Made by a program: the position numbers and the translations under genes
Shown: positions 47,284 to 59,273 of the stretch, one piece after another
Layout: every line of letters begins with the position of its first letter
How positions within the stretch are numbered: position 1 is the stretch's first letter
Assembly (NCBI RefSeq): GCF_022419205.1
Contig: NZ_JAJOZU010000004.1
Coordinates: 256,995 to 320,994, forward strand
Direction of reading: 5' to 3'
DNA from: Thermomonas alba
Lineage (GTDB): Bacteria; Pseudomonadota; Gammaproteobacteria; Xanthomonadales; Xanthomonadaceae
Length of the DNA: 64,000 nt
Notes under the pieces: generated by a model
What the model was told of the DNA's origin: nothing
What the model saw: only the letters and a program-made list of their open reading frames with translations
Databases searched by the model: none

Positions 47284-50200
47284 GGCCACCCGCCTGCGGG
47301 GTCTGGGCCTCGAGCATCTCCAGCGTATGCGCCAGCGCCTCGGGTGAGCGCGTGTAGCGTGCCAGCGCGGCGTAGAACGCCGGCACCACGAACAGCGACA
47401 GCAGGGTGGAGAACGCCACGCCGAAGATCACCACGATGCCGATCGCGGCGCGGCTGGCGGAACCGGGGCCGCCGAACACCACCAGCGGCACCGCGCCCAT
47501 CACGGTGGCGATCGAGGTCATCAGGATCGGGCGCAGGCGCACGCCGGCGGCCTCGATGATGGCGTCGTGGACGCTGCGGCCCTCGTCGCGCAGCTGGTTG
47601 GCGAACTCCACGATCAGGATGCCGTTCTTCGCGGCCAGGCCCACCAGCATCACGATCCCGATCTGCGAGAACAGGTTGAGCGTGCCGCCGGTGACCCACA
47701 GCCCGAGCAGCGCGCCGAGCACGCCCAGCGGCACCGTGAGCATGATCACCAGCGGGTGCAGGAAGCTCTCGAACTGCGCCGCCAGCGCGAGGTACACGAT
47801 CAGCAGCGCCAGCGCGAAGGTCACCAGCACCTCGCCGCCGGACTGCTGCAGCTCGCGCGATTCGCCCTTCCACGAGACCTGCGCGTAGTCCGGCAGGTTG
47901 TCGCGCGCGGTCTGCTGCGCCCAGGCCACCGCCTCGCCCAGCGGATAGCCGGGCGCCAGGCGCGCGCTCAGGGTGATCGAGCGCAGGCGGTTGAAGCGGT
48001 TGAGCGTGCCCGGCTCCGCGATTTCCTTCAGGGTGACGAGGTTGGACAGCGGCACCAGGCTGCCGTCGCGCGCGCGCACCTGCAGCGACTGCAGCGCGGC
48101 CACCGAATCGCGGCCGCCGCGATCCGCCTGCAGCATCACGTCGTATTCCTCACCGTTGTCCACGAAGGTGGTGGCGCGGATGCCGCCCATCATGGTCTGC
48201 AGCGCGCTGCCGATCGCCGCCACCGGCACCCCGAGGTCGGCGGCGCGCGCCTTGTCCACGATCACCCGCATCTGCGGGCGGGTTTCCTTGTAATCCGAAT
48301 CCGGGCCGAGGAAGCCGGGGTTGGCGGCCATCTTCGCCAGCATGATGTCGCGCCACTGCGCGAGTTCCTTGTAGTCCGGCCCGCCCAGCACCAGCTGGAA
48401 CGGCTGCCCGCGGCTACGCACCAGGCCGCCGCCGGCCATCGTGCGCACGCGCACGCCGGGCAGGCCGCTGAACTTCTTCTCCAGCTCGCCGGCCAGCTCC
48501 ACCGTGCTCTTGTCGCGCCTGTCCCAAGGCTGCAGGAACACGATCGCGCGCCCGGTGTGCATCTCCTCGCTGGGGCCGAAGCTGCCGGGCACGCGCGGGT
48601 TGGCGCGCAGGATGGGTTTGTCCGGGCCGGTCAGGCCAGCCAGGATCGCCTCGACCTGCTGCATCTGCTTGACGGTGTAATCGAAGCCCGCGCCCTCCGG
48701 GCCTTCCACCATCAGCTGGAACGCGCCGCGGTCCTCGGTCGGGGCCAGCTCGCTGGGCAGCATCCTGAACAACAGCACCAGCGCCACCACCGCCGCCAGC
48801 ATCAGCATCGCGAACAGCCCGATCCTGTGCACGTGGCGCGCCAGCACGCCGCGGTAGCCCGCGGCCAGGCGCTGGAAGCGGGCATTGATCCACTCGCTGA
48901 CGCGGTTGCCGTGCACCGCGTGCGGCCCGGTATGCGGGCGCAGCAGCTGGCTGGCCATCATCGGGGTGAGGGTGAGCGCGACGAACGCGGAAATGGCCAC
49001 CGCCGCCGCCAGCGCCACCGACAGCTCGCGGAACAGGCGGCCGGTATTGCCCTGCAGGAAGCCCACCGGCAGGAACACCGCCACCAGCACCGCGGTGGTG
49101 GCCAGCACCGCGAACGCCACCTGCGCGGTGCCGCGGCGGGCCGCGACCAGCGCCGGCTCGCCCAGGTCCACCCGGCGCTGGATGTTCTCCACCACCACGA
49201 TGGCATCGTCCACCACCAGCCCGATGCAGAGCACCAGCGCCAGCAGGGTGAGCAGGTTGATCGAGAATCCGAACGCGTACAGCGCGATGAACGCGGCGAT
49301 CACGCACACCGGCACCGTCACCGCCGGGATCAGCGCCGCGCGCACGCTGCCGAGGAACAGCCAGATCACTACCAGCACCAGCACGATCGCCTCCAGCAGG
49401 GTCTCGTACACCCGCGCCACCGCGGCCGAGATGAAGGTGGTGCTGTCGTAGGCAACGTAGATGTCGGTGCCCTTGGGCAGGGTCGGGCGGATGCGGTCGG
49501 CCTCGGCCTTGGCTTCGTCCGCGACTTCCAGGCTGTTGGCGGTGGAGGTCTTGACGATGCCGATGCCCAGCGCCGGCTCACCGTTGCTGTGGTACCAGGC
49601 GCGGCGTTCGGCCGACTCCAGCGCCACCCGCGCTACGTCGCCCAGGCGCACCACGTAGCCATCACGTCCCTTGCCCAGCGGCAGCTCGGCGAACTGCCCG
49701 GGGCTGGTGTAGTCGCGCGCCACCCGCAGGATGAAATCGCGGTCGGCCGATTCGATCCGGCCCGCGCCCAGCTCCACGTTCTCCGCGCGCAGCGCGCCCT
49801 CCACGTCGGCCGCGGTCAGGCCGCGCGCGGCCAGCTTGTCGCCGTCCAGCCACACCCGCATCGCATAGCGCTGGCTGCCACCCAGCAGCACCCGCGCCAC
49901 GCCCTGCAGGCTGGAGAAGCGATCGACCAGGTAGCGCTGCGCGTAGTCCGACATCTGCATCTGGTCCATCGTGGTGGAGCGCAGGTTGAGCCAGATGATG
50001 GCGTCGGAGTCGGCCTCGACCTTGCTGATCTCGGGCGGGCGTGCCTCGGGCGGGATGCGGTCGGCGACCCGGCTCACCGCGTTGCGCACGTCGTTGGCCG
50101 CGGCCTCGATGTCGCGGCTGGGGTAGAACTCGATGCTGATCCGCGAGCTGCCGTTCTGGCTGCTGGAGTCGATGGTGTTGATGCCCTCGATCCCGGCCAG

Positions 50201-50410
50201 CGCATCCTCCAGCGGCTTGGTGATGCGGGTTTCGACCACCCCCGCGGACGCGCCGGGATATTCCACCTGCACCGAGACGATCGGCGGGTCGATCGCCGGC
50301 AGCTCGCGCAGGGTCAGGCGCAGGAACGACATCACCCCGAGCACGATCAGCAGCAGGCTCATCACCACGGCCAGCACCGGGCGTTTGATCGACAGGTCGG
50401 ACAGCTTCAT
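47276..50410 (-). CDS. RND-family multidrug efflux permease
   Basis: 1044 aa, full-length hydrophobe/amphiphile efflux pump of AcrB/MexB type. Twelve helices and two large periplasmic loops are visible. It begins MKLSDLSIKRPVLAVV as most HAE1 pumps do. The proton-relay aspartates are in GLVVDDAIVVVENIQR. It works as a trimer with the adaptor encoded just upstream; the outer membrane channel is not in the window and must be supplied elsewhere. The gene follows the adaptor stop by 4 nt. Confidence 0.95.
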   Translation of the reverse strand: MKLSDLSIKRPVLAVVMSLLLIVLGVMSFLRLTLRELPAIDPPIVSVQVEYPGASAGVVETRITKPLEDALAGIEGINTIDSSSQNGSSRISIEFYPSRDIEAAANDVRNAVSRVADRIPPEARPPEISKVEADSDAIIWLNLRSTTMDQMQMSDYAQRYLVDRFSSLQGVARVLLGGSQRYAMRVWLDGDKLAARGLTAADVEGALRAENVELGAGRIESADRDFILRVARDYTSPGQFAELPLGKGRDGYVVRLGDVARVALESAERRAWYHSNGEPALGIGIVKTSTANSLEVADEAKAEADRIRPTLPKGTDIYVAYDSTTFISAAVARVYETLLEAIVLVLVVIWLFLGSVRAALIPAVTVPVCVIAAFIALYAFGFSINLLTLLALVLCIGLVVDDAIVVVENIQRRVDLGEPALVAARRGTAQVAFAVLATTAVLVAVFLPVGFLQGNTGRLFRELSVALAAAVAISAFVALTLTPMMASQLLRPHTGPHAVHGNRVSEWINARFQRLAAGYRGVLARHVHRIGLFAMLMLAAVVALVLLFRMLPSELAPTEDRGAFQLMVEGPEGAGFDYTVKQMQQVEAILAGLTGPDKPILRANPRVPGSFGPSEEMHTGRAIVFLQPWDRRDKSTVELAGELEKKFSGLPGVRVRTMAGGGLVRSRGQPFQLVLGGPDYKELAQWRDIMLAKMAANPGFLGPDSDYKETRPQMRVIVDKARAADLGVPVAAIGSALQTMMGGIRATTFVDNGEEYDVMLQADRGGRDSVAALQSLQVRARDGSLVPLSNLVTLKEIAEPGTLNRFNRLRSITLSARLAPGYPLGEAVAWAQQTARDNLPDYAQVSWKGESRELQQSGGEVLVTFALALLIVYLALAAQFESFLHPLVIMLTVPLGVLGALLGLWVTGGTLNLFSQIGIVMLVGLAAKNGILIVEFANQLRDEGRSVHDAIIEAAGVRLRPILMTSIATVMGAVPLVVFGGPGSASRAAIGIVVIFGVAFSTLLSLFVVPAFYAALARYTRSPEALAHTLEMLEAQTPQAGGHA

Positions 50411-50414
50411 GGCG

Positions 50415-51485
50415 TCACTTCGCCGCCGCGGCGGGGGCGCTGGCCGGCGCGACCGGCGTGATCTTCGCGCCCGGCTGCAGCTTGCCGGTGCCCTGGGTGA
50501 CGATGCGCTCGCCCGCCGCGATGCCCTGCTTCAGCATCACCCAACCGGGGATGCGGCCGCCCACCACCACGTCGGCCTTCTCCACGCTGTCATCCTCCTT
50601 CACCCGCCAGACGAAGGTCTCGGTGCCCACCTGCTGCACCGCCAGCTCCGGCACCACCAGCGCCGGGCGGGTGGCGCGCACCAGGGTGACCTCGACCAGC
50701 ATGCCCGGCTTCAGCAGGCGCTCGGGGTTGGCGAACTCGCCGCGCACGGTGGCGGCGCGGGTCGCCGCTTCCAGCCGCGCCGACACGGTGGCGACCCGGC
50801 CTGGAAAGCTGCGCCCCGGCCAGGCGCTGGCGCGGCCTTCCAGCGCCTGCCCCGGCACGACCCCGGCCAGCTCGGTCTCGGGCACCGGAAAGTCCACGAA
50901 CACGCGGGAAATATCGTCGAGGGTGGCGATCGCCGTGCCCGGCGTCACCAGCGCGCCGGGGCTGACCTGGCGGATGCCCAGCACCCCGGAGAACGGCGCG
51001 CGGATGACCCGGTCCGCGAGGTTGGCGCGGATCTGCGCCACCTGCGCCTGCGCCGCATCGCGGTTGGCGCGCGCGGTGTCCAGCGCGGAGCGCGCCACCA
51101 GCTGCTGCCCGGCCAGCTGTTCCAGCCGCCGGTACTGGGCCTCGGCGTCCCGCGCCTGCGCCTGCGCAGAGGCCAGCGCCGCCTGCTGCTGCTGGCCGGT
51201 CAGGGTCACCAGCGGCGCGCCCTTGGCCACCTCCTGCCCGCTCTCGAAGTGCACGGCCTGCACGGTTTCGCTGACCTTGGCGGTGACCGTCACCGCCTCG
51301 CGCGCGCGCACGGTGCCCAGCGCGCGCAGGGTGTCCTGCCAGTCGCGCAGCGCTACCGTCTGCACCTCCACCGCCTGCGGCGCATTGCCGCGGCCACCGC
51401 CCTGCGGGGCCGCCGGCTTGCCGCAGGCGGCCAGCAGCAGGCACAGGCAGGAGAGAGGGGCGGCGCGGACGAGGAACGCTGGCAT
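50415..51485 (-). CDS. RND efflux membrane-fusion (adaptor) lipoprotein
   Basis: 356 aa. Lipoprotein signal with lipobox LAAC (acylated Cys at about 21). The adaptor order is present: lipoyl half-domains (about 70-100 and 165-195) around an alpha-helical hairpin (about 100-160, AQAQARDAEAQYRRLEQLAGQ split over two helices), beta-barrel and membrane-proximal domain. It couples the RND permease to a TolC-like channel. The ATG at 51485 is supported by the signal sequence; the ribosome site is weak. Confidence 0.94.
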   Translation of the reverse strand: MPAFLVRAAPLSCLCLLLAACGKPAAPQGGGRGNAPQAVEVQTVALRDWQDTLRALGTVRAREAVTVTAKVSETVQAVHFESGQEVAKGAPLVTLTGQQQQAALASAQAQARDAEAQYRRLEQLAGQQLVARSALDTARANRDAAQAQVAQIRANLADRVIRAPFSGVLGIRQVSPGALVTPGTAIATLDDISRVFVDFPVPETELAGVVPGQALEGRASAWPGRSFPGRVATVSARLEAATRAATVRGEFANPERLLKPGMLVEVTLVRATRPALVVPELAVQQVGTETFVWRVKEDDSVEKADVVVGGRIPGWVMLKQGIAAGERIVTQGTGKLQPGAKITPVAPASAPAAAAK

Positions 51486-51646
51486 GCACGGGCTCGCTGA
51501 GGGGGACCTTGCGATTCTAGGCGTCTCCCATGATGGCGCCTGTGCCATCGGCTGGGGTAAGCGCTGGAATCCGCGGAGCGCCATGCTTACGCCTGCGCTC
51601 CCGGCACGGATGCAGGCAGCGACCAACCCCGACCAGCCTAGATGCA

Positions 51647-51673
51647 GGAATGCCGGCGCATGGCCGGCATTCC
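51647..51673 (-). terminator. Hairpin after fba
   Basis: GGAATGCCGGC and GCCGGCATTCC (51647-51657, 51663-51673) form a perfect 11-bp stem with a 5-nt loop, 35 nt past the fba stop. No T tract follows on the minus strand, so it may act as a rho-independent-like pause or a 3'-end stabiliser. Confidence 0.5.
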
Positions 51674-51707
51674 CTGGGCGATACGGGCGGGCGAACGCGC
51701 GCCGGAA

Positions 51708-52712
51708 TCAGCCTTCCCACTTGCCCAGCGCCGCCAGGCCGTTGGCCTTGGCGCGCTCGAACACGGTCTGCTGGGCCTTGGCGTAGTTGCCCTGCATGTC
51801 CTGCGCCCACAGCTTCAGCGCGGCCTGCTGCATGGCGCGGCCGTACGAGAACGACAGCGGCCACGGGTTCGGGCCCATGCGGTTCATGGCGTTCAGATGC
51901 GCGGTCGCCGCCTCGTCGCTCTGGCCGCCGGACAGGAACACGATGCCCGGCAGGATGGCCGGCACCGCGGTCTTCAGGCACATCAGGGTGGACTCGGCCA
52001 CCTCCTCCACGCTGGCCTGCTCCGGACACTCCTTGCCCGGCACCACCATCGAAGCCTTCAGGATGGTGCCCTCCAGCATCACGTTCTGGTTGTACAGGGC
52101 GTCGAACAGCGCGCGCAGGGTGACCTCGGTGACCTCGTAGCAGGTTTCGATGTCGTGGTCGCCGTCCATCAGCACCTCGGGCTCGACCATCGGCACCAGG
52201 CCCTGCTCCTGGCACAGCGCCGCGTAGCGGGCCAGCGCGTGGGCGTTGGCCTCGATGCAGGTGCCGGAGGGCATGTCCTCGCCGATGGTGATGACCGCGC
52301 GCCACTTGGCGAAGCGGGCGCCGAGCTTGGCGTACTCGGCCAGGCGCTCGCGCAGGCCATCCAGCCCTTCGGTCACCAGCTCGCCCGGGAAACCGGCCAG
52401 CGGGTGGGTGCCCTTGTCCACCTTGATGCCCGGGATCATGCCGTGCTCGGCCATGTACTTGGCGAACGGCACGCCGTCCCGGGTGGACTGGCGGATGGTC
52501 TCGTCGAACAGGATCGCGCCGGAGATGTACTGGTTGAGGTTGGGCGTGGTCAGCAGCAGCTCGCGGTAAGCGCGGCGGTTGGCCTCGGTATTCTCGATTC
52601 CGACCGCGGCGAAGCGCTTGGCGATCGTGCTGGTGGACTCGTCGATGGCGATGATGCCCTTGCCCGGGGCGACCATGGCGCGGGCGGTGTCGGCAAGCTG
52701 TTCGATGCTCAT
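51708..52712 (-). CDS. fba: Fructose-bisphosphate aldolase, class I
   Basis: 334 aa, the Schiff-base (animal-like) class. The active lysine is Lys219 in ILKASMVVPG; the other substrate residues are in AIDESTSTIAKRF and LSGGQSDEAA. It splits fructose-1,6-bisphosphate in glycolysis and makes it in gluconeogenesis. Last gene of the glycolytic cluster, 75 nt after pyk, but with its own -10 (52746-52751). Confidence 0.96.
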   Translation of the reverse strand: MSIEQLADTARAMVAPGKGIIAIDESTSTIAKRFAAVGIENTEANRRAYRELLLTTPNLNQYISGAILFDETIRQSTRDGVPFAKYMAEHGMIPGIKVDKGTHPLAGFPGELVTEGLDGLRERLAEYAKLGARFAKWRAVITIGEDMPSGTCIEANAHALARYAALCQEQGLVPMVEPEVLMDGDHDIETCYEVTEVTLRALFDALYNQNVMLEGTILKASMVVPGKECPEQASVEEVAESTLMCLKTAVPAILPGIVFLSGGQSDEAATAHLNAMNRMGPNPWPLSFSYGRAMQQAALKLWAQDMQGNYAKAQQTVFERAKANGLAALGKWEG

Positions 52713-52745
52713 GCAGGCGGCTCGGCTGGCGGTGGGAAAGCGCGG

Positions 52746-52751
52746 ATTATA
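52746..52751 (-). promoter_or_regulatory. -10 element of a separate fba promoter
   Basis: A perfect TATAAT on the minus strand lies 34 nt before the fba ATG within the pyk-fba gap. The -35 position is GC-rich without a match, so the promoter may need an activator or may rely on the -10 alone. Confidence 0.45.
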
Positions 52752-52787
52752 GCCGCGCCGGCCGGCCCGCCGGATGCCCGGCGGTCA

Positions 52788-54269
52788 CTACAGCTCGCCC
52801 AGGCCGGTGGCGTGCCCGTCCGCGCCGATTTCGAGCAGGCGCAGCGTATTGGTGGCACCGCGGGTCTGCATGTGCTCGCCGCTGGTGAAGATCACCCGAT
52901 CTCCAGGAGCCAGCAGGCCGGCCTCGACCAGCAGGCGGATGCTGCCGCGGGCGGCCTCGCGCGGGGTCTGCCCGCGGCTGTCGTAGTCCATCGGAAACAC
53001 GTCGCGCATCAGCGCCATGCGCCGGCGCGCGCTGGCGTGGTGAGAGAAGGCGTAGATCGGCACCGCCGAACGGAACCGCGACAGATAGCGCGCGGTGCCG
53101 CCGGATTCGGTCATCGCCACCACCGCGCGCACGCCGATGTGCTCGCACAGGAACATGGTGGCCATCGCGATGGCCTGGTCGGCCCGTTCCAGACCGCGAC
53201 GGGCCTTCTCGAAATCGGTATCGAACGCAAACTGGCGCTCGGCGCCGCGGCAGATGCGCGCCATCGCCTCCACTGCCTTCACCGGCCAGTGGCCGGCGGC
53301 GGTCTCCTGCGAGAGCATCACCGCGTCGGTGCCATCGATCACCGCGTTGGCCACGTCCAGCACTTCGGCGCGAGTCGGAATAGGGTTGTCCACCATGGAC
53401 TGCAGCATCTGGGTGGCGGTGATCACCACCTTCTCGCGCGCCACCGCCTCGCGGATGATCTTCTTCTGCAGGCCGGGCAGTTCGGCATCGCCGATCTCCA
53501 CGCCCAGGTCGCCACGCGCCACCATCACCACGTCGCTGGCATCCACGATCTCGGCCAGGTTGCGGATGGCTTCGGCGCGCTCGATCTTGGCCACCAGCGC
53601 GGCATTGCTGCCGTGCGCCCTGGCCACCCGGCGCGCCTCGTGCATGTCCTCGGCGTCGCGACAGAACGAAACCGCGATGAAATCCGCTTCCATCCGTGCC
53701 GCGATCGCAATCAGCGCGCGGTCGTGCTCGGTGAGCGCGCCCAGCGACAGCCCGCCACCCAGCTTGTTCAGCCCTTTGCGATTGGACAGCACGCCGTCAT
53801 TGAGGACGCGGGTGATGATGCGCTCACCCTGCACCGCCTCGACCTGCAGCTGCACCAGCCCATCGTCCAGCAGCAGCACGTCACCCGGCGCGACATCGCC
53901 CGGCAGCTCGAGATAGCTCACCCCCACCTGGGACGCGTCGCCGGGCGGCGCCTCCAGGCTGGCCACCAGGTCGAAACGCTGACCGGCCTTCAGCTGCACC
54001 TTGCCCGCGGCGAAGGTTTCGATGCGGATCTTCGGCCCCGGCAGGTCGGCCAGGATGCCGACCTCACGCCCGATCCTGGCCGCCATCGCGCGCACCGCCT
54101 CGCCGCGCGCGACCTGCGCGGACGGATCGCCGTGCGAGAAGTTCAGCCGCACCACGTCCACCCCCGCGCGCAGCACCGCCTCCAGCACCTCCGGCGGATC
54201 GGTGGCCGGGCCGAGGGTGGCGACGATGCGGGTGTGGCGGGGGCGGTCAGACGGGGCGGCAGCGGTCAT
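52788..54269 (-). CDS. pyk: Pyruvate kinase
   Basis: 493 aa. It transfers phosphate from PEP to ADP. The barrel motifs are present: RIVATLGPATD, RLNFSHGD, KIERAEAIRNLAEI, MVARGDLGVEIG and TATQMLQSM, followed by the C-terminal allosteric domain. The ATG at 54269 is taken (MTAAAPSDRPRHTRIV); the frame extends to an earlier ATG at 54305. The ribosome site is weak at both. It lies between pgk and fba. Confidence 0.95.
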   Translation of the reverse strand: MTAAAPSDRPRHTRIVATLGPATDPPEVLEAVLRAGVDVVRLNFSHGDPSAQVARGEAVRAMAARIGREVGILADLPGPKIRIETFAAGKVQLKAGQRFDLVASLEAPPGDASQVGVSYLELPGDVAPGDVLLLDDGLVQLQVEAVQGERIITRVLNDGVLSNRKGLNKLGGGLSLGALTEHDRALIAIAARMEADFIAVSFCRDAEDMHEARRVARAHGSNAALVAKIERAEAIRNLAEIVDASDVVMVARGDLGVEIGDAELPGLQKKIIREAVAREKVVITATQMLQSMVDNPIPTRAEVLDVANAVIDGTDAVMLSQETAAGHWPVKAVEAMARICRGAERQFAFDTDFEKARRGLERADQAIAMATMFLCEHIGVRAVVAMTESGGTARYLSRFRSAVPIYAFSHHASARRRMALMRDVFPMDYDSRGQTPREAARGSIRLLVEAGLLAPGDRVIFTSGEHMQTRGATNTLRLLEIGADGHATGLGEL

Positions 54270-54358
54270 GGAAGCGCGAAATCGTGTATCCGAGAGTGAT
54301 CCCACGCTACCACGGCGATCCGTCGCGCGAACGACGGAACCGGGGCCTGCAATCGACT

Positions 54359-55537
54359 TCAGCCGGCGCGGGCCTGCAACGCAGCCACTGCCGGCAGGGT
54401 CTTGCCTTCCAGGAACTCGAGGAACGCGCCGCCGCCGGTGGAGATGTAGGACACCTGGTCGGCGATGCCGAACTTGTCCACGGCCGCGAGGGTGTCGCCG
54501 CCGCCGGCGATGGAGAACGCGCTGGAGGCAGCGATCGCGCGCGCCACCGCCTCGGTGCCGGCTGCGAAGGCGTCGAACTCGAACACGCCCACCGGGCCGT
54601 TCCAGACTACGGTGCCGGCGCTTGCGATGAGCTCGGCATAGCGCGCGGCGGTGGCCGGGCCGATGTCGAGGATCATGTCGTCCTCACCCACCGCATCCAC
54701 CGCCTTGACGGTGGCCGGCGCATCGGCGGCGAACGCCGGCGCCACGACCACGTCCACGGGCAGCGGGATCTCCGCGCCGCGCGCCTTGGCATCGGCCATG
54801 ATCTGCCTGGCGGTGTCGATCAGGTCCGGCTCCATCAGCGACCGCCCAACCGCATACCCCTGCGCCGCGAGGAAGGTGTTGGCGATCCCGCCGCCGACGA
54901 TCAGCCGATCCACTTTCCTGACCAGGTTGCCGAGCAGTTCGAGCTTGGTGCTGACCTTGCTGCCGGCGACGATCGCCAGCAACGGCCTGGCCGGATGCTC
55001 GAGCGCGCGCGCCAGCGCGTCCAGCTCGGCCATCAGCAGCGGACCGCCGCAGGCGACCGGAGCAAACCGAATGACGCCGTGAGTGGAGGCCTGCGCGCGG
55101 TGCGCAGTGCCGAAGGCATCCATCACGAACACGTCGCACAGTGCGGCGTACTTCTTCGCCAGCGCCTCATCGTCCTTGCCCTCGCCGACGTTCATGCGGC
55201 AGTTCTCCAGCAGCACCAGCTCGCCGGGAGCGATCTGCACGCCGTCCAGATACTCCCGCAGCAGCGGCACCGGCCGCCCCAACAGCTCCGCCAGGCGCGC
55301 GGCGACCGGCGCCAGCGAGTCGGCCGCGCTCCACGCGCCCTCCTTCGGCCGCCCCAGATGCGACATCACCATCACCGCCGCGCCCTGCTCCAGCGCCAGG
55401 CGCAGGGTGGGCAGCGAGGCGAGAATGCGCTGCTCGGACGCGATATGGCCGGCCGCGTCGATCGGCACGTTGAGATCCTGCCGGATCAGCACGCGCTTGC
55501 CGGCAAGGTCGAGGTCGGTCATACGAAGAATGGACAT
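54359..55537 (-). CDS. pgk: Phosphoglycerate kinase
   Basis: 392 aa, typical length. It makes ATP from 1,3-bisphosphoglycerate. The N-terminal substrate site ([13 protein letters not shown]), [34 protein letters not shown] and the C-terminal nucleotide loop ([16 protein letters not shown]) are conserved. A predicted promoter lies 31 nt upstream, so it can be read apart from the GGDEF gene before it. Confidence 0.96.
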   Translation of the reverse strand: MSILRMTDLDLAGKRVLIRQDLNVPIDAAGHIASEQRILASLPTLRLALEQGAAVMVMSHLGRPKEGAWSAADSLAPVAARLAELLGRPVPLLREYLDGVQIAPGELVLLENCRMNVGEGKDDEALAKKYAALCDVFVMDAFGTAHRAQASTHGVIRFAPVACGGPLLMAELDALARALEHPARPLLAIVAGSKVSTKLELLGNLVRKVDRLIVGGGIANTFLAAQGYAVGRSLMEPDLIDTARQIMADAKARGAEIPLPVDVVVAPAFAADAPATVKAVDAVGEDDMILDIGPATAARYAELIASAGTVVWNGPVGVFEFDAFAAGTEAVARAIAASSAFSIAGGGDTLAAVDKFGIADQVSYISTGGGAFLEFLEGKTLPAVAALQARAG

Positions 55538-55568
55538 GGGGCAGCCCGTGAGTGGTGGAAAGGCTGCC

Positions 55569-55597
55569 ATTGTCGCGTCGCGCCGGCAGCGCTTCAA
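55569..55597 (-). promoter_or_regulatory. Predicted pgk promoter
   Basis: On the minus strand TTGAAG (55592-55597) and GACAAT (55569-55574) have the ideal 17-nt spacing; each matches the consensus at four of six bases. It lies in the gap between the GGDEF gene and pgk. Confidence 0.45.
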
Positions 55598-55645
55598 ACC
55601 TGCCGGTTACGGTGGCGGCCTCGCAAAAGGCGCAAAAGGACGCAG

Positions 55646-57337
55646 TCAGTCGCTGAAACCATCGCGACCGGCATCTTTGGCGCGATACAGCGCCGCATCC
55701 GCGCGCTTGAGCAGGTCCTCCAGCTCCAGATCCAGCGGCTGCCGGGTGGCGACACCGATACTGACCGTCAAACGGCCCTTGGGCGCGCCGGCATGGATGA
55801 TGTCGGCCTCATGCACGCGCCGGCGCACGCGCTCGGCCACCCGCATGGCCTGGGCATGGGTGGTATTGGGCAGGAACACGGTGAACTCCTCGCCGCCAGG
55901 CCGGGCCAGCACATCGCCTGCGTGCAGCAGGGCGCTGCGCACCGCGCCCGCGAACCGGCGCAGCGCGTTGTCGCCGGCCGCATGCCCGTACAGATCGTTG
56001 TAACGCTTGAAATAGTCGATATCCAGCGCCAGCACCGACAGGGGCTTGCCGCTCGCCTGCGCTTCGTCCCACAGCCGCTGGCCCGCTTCCACGAATCCGC
56101 GATAGTTCAGGCTGCCGGTGAGCGCATCGGTGCGGCTGAGGCGATCCAACTCTTCCACCGCGCGACGCAGGGAGTCGGTGCGCAGTGCGATCTCGCGCTC
56201 GCGCGATTCCAGCGCCTGCCGCAAATCGGCATACGCCGCATTCAAGCGCGTCGCCAGCTCGGCGATCCCCTCGGCCAGCGGATGCAGCTCGCGCGGCAGC
56301 CGGTCCGAGACCGCCTCCACCTGGCCGCCCAGCGCGTAGCCGCGCAGGCTGCTCGTCAGGTAGCCGATGCCATCGCGCAGCATCTGACGCTGCCGCCAGA
56401 TCGCCACACCCGTCCCCACCAGTGTGGCGGCCAGCAGCGCCAGCACCAGCCATAGCCGCGGCCGCAGCTGCATCCACACGACCTCTCCCGGCGCTGCCAG
56501 CACCAGCGTCCAGCCCTCGCGCATGGCGATCGCGCGCACGAATGCCGGCGATGCGCTGTCGGGCAACAACCCGGACACGCGCCCCACCCGCCCCGGACGA
56601 TCGCTGGACGTGGCCAGCGCGCGCAGCTGCGCCCCGACCCGGCCAATGGTGTCCAGGACCGACAAGTGCAGGGCGGGGCTGGCATCGATCACCCGCCCGT
56701 CGGCGTCCAGCAACAGCATCGCTAGCCCGCGCTCGTCCAGACTCTGCTGCGGGCGCCGCACCAGGCTCTCGGCGGGGATCGCCGCCTGCAGCGCGCCGCG
56801 AAAGTGCTCCCCGCGCAGCACCGGCACCACCAGCGTCACCACCGCCTCGTCCCCGTATTCCGGCTGACGCATCACGCCGGACACGACCGGACGCAAGCGC
56901 TCGCGCACCTCACGAAACCACGGCGCCGCACTCACGTCCGGCACCTGCGCCGCCAGCTGGCGACCGCGCCCATCGCGCGCCAGCAGCACCCGTCCGTCCG
57001 CGTCCACCAGCCGGATCCGCAGCAGCGCGGGATAGGCATGGAGCAACCGCGACAGCCGTTCGGCGTCGTCACCTGCCGCGCCTTGCACCTGATCGGACAG
57101 CAGTGCCAGCGCGGCGAGATGCGCATCCAGGCTGTCCTCGATCACCCCCGCGCTCAGGCGGGCATTGGCATCCAGCTGTAACGACAGCGTATCCCGGCTG
57201 CTCTGCCACTGGTTCTGCAGCAGCAGACCGGCAAACAGCAGCACCGGCACCAGGGTGGCCAACACCAGCCCGAGCGCCAGCCGCTGACGCAGGCTCCAGG
57301 CAGTACGGGAAGTGGATCGCTCCATTCCTCGCTTCAT
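55646..57337 (-). CDS. Membrane-bound diguanylate cyclase (GGDEF)
   Basis: 563 aa. Two helices (about 18-40 and 290-312) flank a periplasmic sensory domain of about 250 residues with a double-Cache-like layout; a short HAMP-like linker and coiled coil (about 320-390) lead to the GGDEF domain with active-site GGEEF at 481-485. The enzyme should make cyclic di-GMP. The inhibitory I-site that normally reads R-x-x-D just before the active site is H-A-G-D here, so product inhibition is probably lost. It lies between gap and pgk, all on the minus strand. ATG 57337 is chosen; 57325 is possible. Confidence 0.93.
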   Translation of the reverse strand: MKRGMERSTSRTAWSLRQRLALGLVLATLVPVLLFAGLLLQNQWQSSRDTLSLQLDANARLSAGVIEDSLDAHLAALALLSDQVQGAAGDDAERLSRLLHAYPALLRIRLVDADGRVLLARDGRGRQLAAQVPDVSAAPWFREVRERLRPVVSGVMRQPEYGDEAVVTLVVPVLRGEHFRGALQAAIPAESLVRRPQQSLDERGLAMLLLDADGRVIDASPALHLSVLDTIGRVGAQLRALATSSDRPGRVGRVSGLLPDSASPAFVRAIAMREGWTLVLAAPGEVVWMQLRPRLWLVLALLAATLVGTGVAIWRQRQMLRDGIGYLTSSLRGYALGGQVEAVSDRLPRELHPLAEGIAELATRLNAAYADLRQALESREREIALRTDSLRRAVEELDRLSRTDALTGSLNYRGFVEAGQRLWDEAQASGKPLSVLALDIDYFKRYNDLYGHAAGDNALRRFAGAVRSALLHAGDVLARPGGEEFTVFLPNTTHAQAMRVAERVRRRVHEADIIHAGAPKGRLTVSIGVATRQPLDLELEDLLKRADAALYRAKDAGRDGFSD

Positions 57338-57412
57338 AGCACAGCCCGGTGCGGGCGGCATTCGCCCACCGGCGGGACTGGCCGCCAGTCGCGCGACACC
57401 CGCCCTGCAAAC

Positions 57413-57441
57413 GCAAAGCCCCGCATGCGGCGGGGCTTTGC
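57413..57441 (-). terminator. Terminator hairpin of gap
   Basis: GCAAAGCCCCGC and GCGGGGCTTTGC (57413-57424, 57430-57441) form a perfect 12-bp stem with a 5-nt loop, 33 nt past the gap stop. The T-rich stem end (TTTGCGTTTGC on the minus strand) is a weak T tract. Confidence 0.6.
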
Positions 57442-57473
57442 TGTGGCAAAGGGCGAGTGTCGCCGGGCGGGGC

Positions 57474-59251
<1,778 letters not shown>

Positions 59252-59273
59252 TCCGGTCATCTGCTCAACGTCG

